DNA of 64,000 nt from Linum tenue (Eukaryota; Streptophyta; Magnoliopsida; Malpighiales; Linaceae), in assembly GCA_946122785.1 (NCBI GenBank), contig CAMGYJ010000003.1:2294001-2358000 (forward strand). The letters are read 5' to 3'. The notes under the pieces are model-generated. The model made no database searches, was not told the origin of the DNA, and saw only the letters and a list, made by a program, of their open reading frames with translations. Position 1 is the first letter of the stretch. Each line of letters starts with the position of its first letter. Both the position numbers and the translations under genes were made by a program. Below, piece after piece: positions 55,260 through 64,000 of this stretch.

Positions 55260-56537
55260 GTATCCACCATGGGCGTCCAGCTAAAAGACGGTAAAGAAGC
55301 GCTTGTGGGGAGGCAACCCCACCACGGTTTTCATTTATTTGTTTTGTTTCGAGTCGGATTGCAATTTGGTTTGTTTGCTTTTGTTTTGGATGATGTACTA
55401 TTGGGCTGACCATTGGACCTAATATATCGTGTTTGAGCTCTTTGGTTTCCTTTAGCCGTGCCTGTGTTCCCGACTGGTCCTCTCTCCAGTCCGCTTCATC
55501 CTGACTGGTCCATTTCCAGTCTTCTGCAGTCTGTGCATACCGGTAACATCGTTCCCCTTACCTGTCCTCTTCTCCATTGAGGGCAATGTCGATCTTAAGT
55601 GTGGGGGGGATGTTTATCTTTTGACTGCATTTGATCTGTTTGTGTGCTTGGAGACTAGTCCACTGTCCAAATTTTTAAATTTGAGGGCTCCAAGTACGTG
55701 TTCCTTGCAATTGCCTGCTCAGTATGCTTTGAATTGACAGTCTTTGTAGTGATTTGCAACCTAGGGAGGTAGTGTAGCACTATGGAGGATGTTGATGCAT
55801 TTAAGACGTCTAATTTCTTCTTCATATTGTGTTGGTTGATTGAGTGAATTAGTGATCTTAGGACCCTTGAAATGTGTGGTGTTGTGGACTCTCTGCCTGT
55901 CATGGACTCTTGTATCATGCTTTGAAAGTAACAGGTGCTCGAAATGTGCTTTAAAATAACGTCTCCCATGCGAATAGGCGAAAGTGTGTAAGGGGAGACG
56001 GGAATCCGTTCCCAATTTCCACCTACTACCTCCAGCCCCCTTACATGTCTTTCCCCCGCACGAGGCTCGAGACAACTGCTCCTGGCATGGCCGGTAAGAG
56101 CCGGGCTCCCGCAAAACCTTTGCTAGGTGGGAGCCCCCGTCTTCTGCAAAAACAGGTTGGAACCCTTGAAAAAAGAAAAGAGAAAAACAGAAAAACAAGC
56201 AAAAAGAAGAAAGAAAAGGGGTTCCAACCATCTCCAAGAAGAAAATCGAGCATCTTGAAAAATGTGAGTCCATGATCTTTTGTTTGTGAGAGTCTCCTCA
56301 TCCACGATTCATTTGTCCTCTGTTCACTATTTGTCATGATGCTGACTCGAGACTAGTGCTCTCGCCGAAGAAGTTATGAGATGACTTGTGCGTCGGTTGA
56401 CCTCGTAAGTTGCTAAACGATCTAGGAAGTCCTCTACCTACGATCGATGTTGTTTGTTGCTACAGAGGTCTGAAGAGTTGCATTGGTTTGAGATAGGTTT
56501 GCTTGGGGACAAGCAAACGGTTAAGTGTGGGGGAGTT
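55260..56537 (+). other. 3' non-coding region of Gypsy-H with two polypurine tracts
   Basis: Starts with aaagaagcgcttgtggggag then gcaacccc, a conserved post-pol motif of Athila/Tat elements. ttaagtgtgggggggga lies at 55595-55610 and ttaagtgtgggggag at 56521-56535; the second directly precedes the 3' LTR. No further gene. Confidence 0.75.
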
Positions 56538-57966
56538 TGATAGACTGTTAGTTACACATGTTTTTACCCCTGCTCTTACTCTGTTTGAGGTATTGATTCT
56601 CGTGTTTTAGGCCGATTTCACGCTAGGTTGTGCTTGTTTATGATATTTCAGGTCCTAGTACGTGAATGGAGGCTTGGGAGCGAGTTTGAGGTCGATTGGA
56701 CGAGGATCGGATGCATGACGAGGTTCTGAGGAAGTCGCACGGGCACACCCACAACCCGCACGGCCGTGCAAGTGACCAGTTTGGCCGTGCGGGATTGTGC
56801 GAGAGCACGCACGGGCAGAGCAGAAAACCCGCACGGTCGTGCAAGTGACCAGTTTGGCCGTGCGGGATTGTGCGAGAGCACGCACGGGCACAAGTGAAAT
56901 TCGCACGGCCGTGCAAAGTGCAATCCTGGCCGTGCGAGATGGCTGAAGTTCGACTTAATGGTACGCCGCGTTTTGAGCCGCACGGCCAGAATGGTGATAT
57001 GCACGGCCGTGCACCCTGGCCGTGCGAGTCGGGAAATTCTGGTTTTTAAGCGGATTCCGAGCCAAACAGAGGGGGATTCGAGTTTTTGAGAGACAGAGCG
57101 GTTCCTAGAGAGAGAAAGCGACGAACAAGAGCCTCCAAGTGCCCTAGCTTGATCTTCAACACCATTAGAGCTTGGCTTGAGCTTGGAGAAGTGCCGATTC
57201 AACGTCCAGGAGCAGAAATCCATCTTCACAGTATGATTTCCGCGTCTGATTCTGCTTTTGCTTCTTTCTCCATGGAGTAGTTCTCCCATTCATCTGGGTA
57301 TGAGAAACCCTAGTTCTGTATGTTAGGTTTGATTGTATGAACCCAAGTATTGATTCTATGATATTGATTATATTCGATTGAGGTTTGAATGATTGAATGG
57401 CATGAATCCTGATCAAATTCCTGTTGTTTCTGCTTTAACCTAGAATGATAATATCTGCCTAGGTTGATAGAGTATCCTTAATCGAAGGTAGTGAATGGGT
57501 GACTTTAGTCGAGGAGCCAATTCACTATTCTGTACCGAATTCAATTCGGTAGTGGAGGTTTTGTTCATAGGGCCTCAATCTGTTTACTCCGGTGGAGGTT
57601 AGTCGCCCGCTAGAGACTCAGATTGAGAGGGTCTGAAGACCTTTAGTCGAGACTTCAGACTGTTTGAGAACCTTCCGCAGTATAACTATCATAGAAACTG
57701 AACTTGGTAATTACAATCCGGCTTAACTGCAGGTTAGGGGGAACCATATCTGGGTGACCTCTCTTAACCTGAATACAACCGTTTAGTTGTTTTGTTTGCT
57801 TGTTAGTTTAGAACTTCACTAAAGTTTCATTGCTAGATAATACGAATTCACTGAGTAGTCATCACATCTAGGACCCGGGTTGACATTAAAACTCAAACCC
57901 GTTATACTACGCTTTAGGAAGTGGTTACACTTGGCCATTTTCTAGAGTGACAGTAACAGCGAGTCA
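56538..57966 (+). repeat. 3' LTR of Gypsy-H
   Basis: TGATAGACTGTTAG to AGCGAGTCA. In most single-base differences from the 5' LTR it has T or A where the 5' LTR has C or G. Confidence 0.93.
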
Positions 57967-57971
57967 CCTGT

Positions 57972-59523
57972 CGTCCGCGGTCTCCAAACTCCATCCGTAC
58001 ACCTCAAGTACTTACCTCGCACCACTCGAGCCCATAGCTGATCAGATTCCGTCATCAACCTCCAAGCAATCTTCATCATGAATGCCTGGTTCATTCGTGT
58101 AGCACTACGCATTCCCAAACCACCTTCCTCTTTGGGTTTGCATACTGTATCCCAGTCCACAAGGTGGATCTTCCTACCCTGTTCCGAGTTGCCCCAAATA
58201 AAACCGCGAATCTTTTTATCAATGTACTCCCTCACAGACGCCGGTAGGAAGGAGGTCTGCATCGTATACGCTGGGAGAGAGGATAAAACCGACTGTGCAA
58301 GAGTTATTCTGCCCGCCAAAGATAGTGACTTGATTTTCCAACCTGCTAGTCTAGAGTCAATCCGATCAATGAGCTCCGTATACGTTGCCTTTGACACCCT
58401 GTCGTGGATCACTGGTACTCCCAGATACCGACCAAGATTCTTGGTCTCTGGGATATCAAACGTGGTACTCAACATTCCACCCTCAGCTGCAGTCACATTC
58501 TTCGAGAAAAACACCCGAGACTTTGGCTGCTGATCTGTTGTCCCGACGCCGCCCCAAACTCTTCAAGGCACCTCAGAATGACCTGGGCCTGGCTCGTGGA
58601 CGCTTCACTGAAAAGGATTAGATCATCGGTGAAGAAAAGATGGGACAGTGAGGGCCCCTGACTGGAAAGGCGCACTGGTTTCCATTCGCCTTGTGCAACC
58701 GCCTTCGAAATAATATGGCCTAGCCGTTCCATGCATAGAGTAAAGATATAGGGGACAGCGGGCAGCCCTGACGAAGGCCTCGGGAAGGCGCGAAGGACTC
58801 TATAAGGCCCCCGTTCCACTGGATCTGCATGGTTGAAGAGGAGATGCAACTCATCGTTAGATCAATAAACTAGCGAGGTGCGCCCACTGCCTGCAAAGTG
58901 TCACTAACAAAGCTCCATTTGATCCTGTCATAGGCCTTCGCAAGATCAATTTTGAGGACCATCCAGCCTGTCCTGCCCTTCTTGGCCCGCATCGAATGAA
59001 CAACTTCCTGCAAAATACAGATATTGTCAGTAATGTGTCGATCGGGGACGAAGCTCGTTTTAGTCTCATGCACCAGGCGAGGCATGAGAGGCTTTATTCT
59101 TTCTGCCAGACACTTAGTGATCATCTTGTACGAGACATTGCAGAGGCTGATCGGCCGGAACTGGTCGATCGTAGCTGGTTTCGCCACCTTCGGGATGAGG
59201 ACCACAATAGTTTCATTCAATTCCTTCACCCTAGATGGCTAGTTCCAACACGCCTGTATAAACTCCAAACTGCATTTCCCACAAGTTCCCAGTTCCGTTG
59301 ATAAAATAGGGGATTGAGGCCGTCCTTTCCCGGCGCCTTTAGCCCGCCCATCGCCTTGATCGTCGTATGCACTTCCTCCATAGTGAATTGAACTGCAGTG
59401 GGGATCCAGGCATTCACTGGGATATCATCAAACATTGCATGTAAGACTCGAACTGGTTCCCCGTCATCTGTATACAAAGTTTCATAGCACTCCCTTGCCA
59501 TATCAAGTAGACTAGCCTGTAGG
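57972..59523 (-). pseudogene. LINE-2 reverse transcriptase region
   Basis: Several frames from 59501 down: LKAPGKDGLNPLFYQRNW; IDQFRPISLCNVSYKMITK; VLKIDLAKAYDRIKW; then the catalytic box as HLFFTDDLILFSEA (FTDD rather than the common FADD) near 58630; then LGRYLGVPVIHDRVSK. Frameshifts near 59228, 58860 and 58500 separate them. It is cut at 57972 by Gypsy-H. Confidence 0.87.
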
Positions 59524-60292
59524 TAGGGGTGTACATGGGTCGGGTGGTTCGGGTTTAGGCATTTTAATCACCCGATCCATGCACTACGGTTTGGGAAATA
59601 TTAAACCCAAACCCACCCAAAAAAATCTAAACCCTATGGTTTGTTTCTAATTGGGTTGGGTCGGGTTGGCGATATTTTTAAGTAAAAACCCAACCCAACA
59701 CAAAATATGTAATTATTCTACATCATAAAAATATTTTATAACAAATTAAAAATTCAAACGAATAAACCGAGGTGAAAAGTATCAAAATTCACAAATATTG
59801 TTTTAATTTTAATAAAACTTGATTTACTTCAACTTATGTCTAGTTTTTTTCACGATATTTGTTGAAATAGGCTAAAAAGGTTACAAATGAACGCATCCAT
59901 AATATGATATTCTTTTAAAATTGTACACAAGAAAAAAAAATTACGTGAATCATAGCTATATTAAATATATGTCTAAACTTTAAGTCGAAGAATGCATTAG
60001 ATTAGTGAGACTTTAAGAGAAAAACATGGCGAAATACTTAATTTTCTCATAAGTATGACTATATACGACATAAATATTTTTTTGGATACGAACTCATACC
60101 AATAATTGGAACACGGGTTGGGTCGGGTTCTACGTGTTGTGTAATCCAAAATCCAAACTCAACCAAAAAGAGGAGGGTTGTACAAAAAAAAACCCTCACC
60201 CAACCCAAAACCTTCGATTTAGCGATAAATACGGGTGGGTTGGGTCGGATTGGGCGGGTGGGTCGGTTTGCGGGTGTGTTTGTTCACCCCTA
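59524..60292. mobile_element. hAT-type element (769 bp) in LINE-2
   Basis: The ends TAGGGGTGTACATGG and, inverted, TAGGGGTGAACAAAC. LINE-2 coding continues across it (EDQATR on one side, LQASLLDMA on the other). Flanks cctgtagg and cctagtag are not identical, so any TSD has diverged. Subterminal gggttgggtcgggt motifs in both orientations. Confidence 0.82.
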
Positions 60293-60911
60293 CCTAGTAG
60301 CCTGGTCTTCCACCCATTCCCCTGCGCTATTCTTCAATGCCGAGATCCGGTTCCTCCTCCGCCTACTAATGGTACGGAAATGGAAGTAGCGCGTGTTTCT
60401 ATCCGCTAAAGCAATCCACTCCATGTTGGACTTTTGGCACCAGAGGAGCTCTTCCTGAAGGAGGATATCCTCCAGGTCAGCTCGAGCCTGCCGAAGACTT
60501 GGGCTATCATCATCGCCGCCATACCTGTGCTCTAGTCGCTCGATCGTCCGGAGCAGATTATTTTTCTTTCGCATGATATTACCAAACTCATCTCGATTCC
60601 AAATCGTTGCCTCCCTCGTGAATTCAGCAACTGCCAAAACCAGATTCGTCCCCCGCACCCAGGCTCTCTCCAACATGTCCGAAAATCCCTCATGCATTAG
60701 CCAAGCCGCCAAGAACTTAAAAGGTTTGGGACCTCCTGGTTGAAATGAAGGATCGACCGTGATGAGAATGGGTCTATGGTCACTCCGAACCCGAGGAAGA
60801 TGGCTCACCACCGTGTCCGGGAAGGTACAAGTCCAAGAGGAATTCACTATGCTTTCTTCTAGTCTTTCTTTCACACCAGCTCGAAAACCACGTGTAAGGG
60901 GGGCCTGTAAA
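60293..60911 (-). pseudogene. LINE-2 endonuclease C-terminus and linker
   Basis: LPRVRSDHRPILI is the terminal SDH box of the AP endonuclease. KSNMEWIALADRNTRYFHFR then precedes RT. The N-terminal endonuclease is missing (5' truncation). Confidence 0.86.
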
Positions 60912-60958
60912 GCCGATAGTTAAACGTACACTATCTTCATGCGATAGTTAAACGTACA

Positions 60959-61267
60959 ATATAAAACTTGTAATATACATATAAATCTAGCAACTAATAA
61001 GGCATTAACAGGTAGAGGCAAGAGAGGAGGGTATTTGTGCATTTGATCCCTAAAAGCTTGTCTATTTATATTCCAGTCTCTTTAAATACAAATTCTATCA
61101 TCATAGTCACTATACCAAACTGGGGTGACCAAACTTTGATTTTTCATTATGTATGACAACCTATATTGAACAAATTAGAGCCAGAAATCTAAATGAATAA
61201 GAAAAATAAAAATGAGAAGACAATAAATTTGAAATATGATAGGCAAGCATAGGAACCAAAATTAAAC
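60959..61267. other. Unassigned AT-rich segment
   Basis: No gene seen. Contains tgatccctaaaagcttgtct (61043-61062), similar to a phrase on the far side of LINE-2. Confidence 0.5.
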
Positions 61268-61275
61268 AATGGAGG

Positions 61276-62014
61276 TAGAGGTGGAAATCAGTATGGTATT
61301 GGTATCCCAATACCAAATATCAAAATTTTGAATACCGAATTACACCCTAAAATCAATTCCAATCTCAATCCCTAAATAATTTCGGTATCCTAATCCCAAT
61401 CTCTAAATATTTGGGTATCCCAATCGGTACTTCGGTATCCCAATCGGTATTATCGAATAAAAATTAATTATCTTTACAATCAATGATTAAATATATAAAT
61501 TATATTTTTTTTAATTTCGGGCAAAAAGTCTAAGCAAAGAGCCCTGAGTTTGCCTAAAGCTAGGATATGGATAAAGAAAATGGAGGAGAGGTGACATCTC
61601 AAGTTCTTGTCATCGGTAATCTATAATTTGACAAATTGGAGGTTGAGAGACGACTAATACTATTGTTTGCTTTTTGGTGTTATGAAAATAACAAGAGATT
61701 AGGTGAGAGACGAGAGTGACTTAAATTGGAAAGTTAATTTTGAGTTGGTTGGAGACTTCAAAATTGTGAAATAGTGATGAAATGATCTATGTATAATTAA
61801 ATGACATTCTTGGTGTTTAATGGTCGTGTAGCAGTGAAAATTCAATCCCTAATACCGATCCCTATCCCGTAATCCCTAATACCGAATAACAATTGAAATT
61901 CAATCCAAATCCCAATCCTAAGAAATGATACGTATATTCGTTAATATTAAATATATAAAAATTCCGTATGGTATTCGGTATATCCCAAATACCGGTACCA
62001 AACTTCCAGCCCTA
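61276..62014. mobile_element. hAT-type element (739 bp), TSD AATGGAGG
   Basis: The ends TAGAGGTGGAAATC and, inverted, TAGGGCTGGAAGTT. Identical 8-mers aatggagg at 61268-61275 and 62015-62022. The interior is full of ggtatcccaat / attcggtat motifs in opposing orientation. It lies about 200 bases upstream of the ANTH gene leader. Confidence 0.95.
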
Positions 62015-62199
62015 AATGGAGGTATTCTTGCATGGACTAATTTGTACTAATTTTGAACAATAAGGACTTGAGATGTTATAGGAATTACGGGTGGGACCAA
62101 ACATAGAAAAGGCTCGCAGGGACAAGCACGCCGTCTAAATTTAATACGGAAATAAAAAATAGAAATGTGACAATAAATACAGAATAAAAAAGCAAATGA

Positions 62200-63014
62200 T
62201 TTCCATTAAATTTTCGTCTACGACGCCGACGACTCAACCAAAAACCGAGCTCCCCACTGAATTCCTCAGAAAAAGTAAAGAGAGGAAAAGAAAGAAAAGA
62301 GTTTCCATTTCCAATTCTCTCAATCAGATTGTCTACTTTTCCTTCATCATTTCTCCACCGACCATTTCCCCTCTCTTCTTCTTCCTCCTTTCCATCGGAT
62401 TCAGCTCAGGTATTTTCCTCGCCCAATTCTTCTGTGTCAGCGCGGGGAGTTCCTCTGCTCCTACTTGGGAATCTTTTTTTCTTCTTCCAATTTTACAGCT
62501 CTCAGTTGGTAATGCAATCCTTGACTTGAAGACACCCTACCTTTCTATTGTTTAAGTGGTGGGGTTTCTATTCTGGGTAGTTTGTTTGGGTGAGATCTTT
62601 TGTGGGTTTATTTTTTTTGTTGATGTCTGGAAATCGAATCCGCGGCTGTTCTGTTTTTAGCAAAGAGTTGGGTTTTTCTCCTTTCTGTGGTTTGTGATTA
62701 TCTGGGTTCTGGGTGGGTCTGTAAAGTTTGTTTCTTTGCTCTATTTCGTTCTTCAATTGTTGTGGAGGTTGCGAGTTTTTGGATTTCCTTGTGCTTTTTA
62801 TAGTCAGTCCTCTGTCTGACTGCTGCCGACTGTTCGGTGCTTTTGTCGATTATTGGGTTTTTAGCTTGGATCTATCTAGATATGAGCTCTAAGTTGTTGA
62901 TTGAGGTTTAAAAGTTCAATTTTTAATACTTCATATTGGAGGATTGTGTTAATCGTTCTGAGGATGTTGACTGTGTTTAGCTTTTGCAGAATTCTGTTGA
63001 ACTCTTGAGAGAAG
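62200..63014 (+). promoter_or_regulatory. 5' leader of the ANTH gene with a leader intron
   Basis: A CT-rich exon (about 62200-62407, ending ttcagctcag before gtattttcc), a 580-base intron, and an acceptor ttttgcag at 62984-62991, 23 bases before the ATG. Long 5' leader introns are common in plant housekeeping genes. The transcription start is not defined. Confidence 0.55.
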
Positions 63015-64000
63015 ATGTCAGGAGGTGGAAGTCAGAACAGCTTGAGGAAGGCACTTGGATCCATTAAGGATACCACCACTGTTTCATTGGCTAAAATCAA
63101 TAGCGATTACAAGGTAAACCAGTTAAGAATTATGGTTAATATTGGACTATGGTTGTTAAATTTCCCTTTTTCCATATCATTGATCTGTTTGCTCTTGGTA
63201 CACTTCCATTTCTCAGGAATTGGATATTGCTATAGTCAAAGCCACCAATCATGTTGAACGACCTGCAAAGGAGAAGCATATAAGAGGTGGGTAAATGGTT
63301 ATGCCTATTGTTTTTCATCTTCAAGCCATGGAGATCCTTTCTATCATTCGGCTTGTTGTGAGTCTAATATTGTTAGGGAGAATAGACTGACGAACAGCAA
63401 GCTTATGATATTTCGTCATTCTCTTTGCAGCTGTTTTTGCTGCTATTTCAGCTACCAGGCCTCGTGCTGATGTTGCATATTGCATCCATGGTCTTGCCAG
63501 AAGGTTATCAAAGACGCATAATTGGGCGGTAGGTGTATAATTTCTGTCTCATCTAATCTTAGACATACTGGAGTGGTGTGAGTTATGGGACAGCATCTCT
63601 CTTAATCTGAATTATTATGTTAATAAGCTCATGCCATGTAACTATATAGGTATCTTACCTCGTGAACCAGCTTACATGGTAGCTGATTTCTTTTCTGTTG
63701 TGTAGTAGTCCATGCTTACTGATGGACCAAATACTTCTAATTTCAGGTCGCCTTGAAAACTTTGGTTGTCATCCATCGAGCATTGAGAGAAGTAGATCCT
63801 ACATTTCACGAGGAACTCATCAACTATGGCAGAAGCAGAAGTCATATGCTCAACATGTCTCATTTTAAAGATGATTCCAGCCCGAATGGTATTTAGTTTA
63901 ATCACCTTGCCTTTGCGAAACTGGATGTTTATTTATCGATTCAATTGATAATTCTTATTCATTTCACAGCATGGGATTATTCTGCTTGGCTTCGCACTTA
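63015..64000 (+). CDS. ANTH/AP180-type clathrin assembly protein, N-terminal exons (runs off right edge)
   Basis: Exons 63015-63113, 63217-63286, 63431-63528, 63747-63888 and 63970 to beyond 64000, all with GT..AG introns and matching phases. The start ATG follows gagaag and gives [19 protein letters not shown]. The ANTH domain begins at once. The phosphoinositide-binding motif [14 protein letters not shown] fits KAT-x6-P-x-x-[31 protein letters not shown] and [10 protein letters not shown] follow. ANTH proteins bind PtdIns(4,5)P2 and clathrin and recruit cargo during endocytosis. Similar to Arabidopsis ECA/PICALM1-class proteins; the clathrin-binding C-terminus is off-window. No lesion seen. 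Confidence 0.92.

Larger units (their letters stand above)
50854..57966 (+). mobile_element. Gypsy-H: young non-autonomous Athila/Tat-like LTR element (7113 bp), TSD CCTGT
   Basis: LTRs are 50854-52248 (1395 bp) and 56538-57966 (1429 bp), flanked by cctgt (50849-50853, 57967-57971). PBS TGGCGCCGTTGCCGGGG lies at 52255, six bases after the LTR. A polypurine tract ttaagtgtgggggag lies before the 3' LTR. The only gene is gag-protease with an integrase-like tail. By eye the LTRs differ at about 11 positions plus one 34-base indel, so it is a recent insertion. It would need RT and integrase from a relative. Confidence 0.95.
49417..60932 (-). mobile_element. LINE-2: L1-type non-LTR retrotransposon, 5' truncated, split by two insertions
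   Basis: The 3' end is marked by a T run (plus strand, from 49417). The 15-mer atcttcatgcgatag flanks both ends (49402-49416 and 60933-60947), a typical LINE TSD. Interrupted by Gypsy-H (50854-57966) and a hAT element (59524-60292). Net LINE length is about 3.6 kb. The minus-strand order is endonuclease end, RT, zf-RVT, RNase H. Confidence 0.93.

Noticed and set aside
59516..60300. Perfect 8 bp TSD around the hAT in LINE-2
   Set aside because: Flanks cctgtagg and cctagtag match poorly; the insertion is supported by its ends and LINE continuity, not by a TSD.

Overview
The window is nuclear DNA of a flowering plant, most likely a eudicot. The evidence is spliced genes with plant-type introns, a GT47 exostosin gene, an ANTH clathrin-assembly gene, and the full plant transposon set (Ty3/gypsy, Ty1/copia, L1-type LINEs, MULEs, hAT elements). 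The species cannot be read from the sequence. Well over three quarters is transposon DNA in nested stacks. Many insertions are supported by exact target-site duplications (TSDs) read directly from the sequence.

Host loci. A complete four-exon GT47 (exostosin-family) glycosyltransferase gene lies at 9838-14090 (+, 502 aa). The first five coding exons of an ANTH/AP180 clathrin-assembly protein run off the right edge (63015-64000, +). Two broken host fragments are present: a BAHD acyltransferase piece near 7370-7545 (-) and a NAA35/MAK10 (NatC auxiliary subunit) piece at 39914-40269 (+).

1-7000: a nest of three LTR elements. Gypsy-A (minus strand; its gag-protease frame is open to the left edge; LTR 2202-3563) sits inside the gag of Gypsy-B (gag, protease and an unknown ORF, no RT seen). 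Gypsy-B sits inside the RNase H end of Copia-C.

7000-17080: host genes, a perfect-TSD hAT element (8856-9457), a 1.5 kb terminal-inverted-repeat element (14451-16000) and the first copy of a ~0.8 kb repeat.

17083-32340: a compound 15.3 kb Mutator-like element (MULE-1). It carries a plant-mobile-domain (PMD) gene on + and a convergent transposase gene on -. The transposase has a FAR1/WRKY-GCM1 zinc finger, a MULE transposase core, a SWIM finger and an OTU cysteine-protease-like last exon. A solo gypsy LTR and a hAT element interrupt the PMD gene. A second MULE with ~250 bp inverted repeats (MULE-2) sits in a transposase intron and itself carries a near-complete Copia (Copia-E).

32340-42450: the second copy of the ~0.8 kb repeat (split by a hAT element), a Copia end (Copia-F), a 51 bp tandem repeat fused to a 3'-truncated Copia (Copia-G), the NAA35 fragment, and a cluster of MITEs/hAT elements.

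42985-60950: two degenerate minus-strand LINEs. LINE-2 has a 15 bp TSD now 11.5 kb apart, because a young non-autonomous gypsy element (Gypsy-H, 50854-57966, TSD CCTGT) and a hAT element landed in it. Gypsy-H encodes gag and protease joined in frame to an integrase-like C-terminus, with no RT, RNase H or integrase core.

Recurring theme: at least six hAT-type elements with TAGGG-like ends and arrays of ACCCG/CGGGT motifs; four of them have perfect 8 bp TSDs. The LTRs of two related gypsy insertions also carry arrays of GC-rich palindromes.
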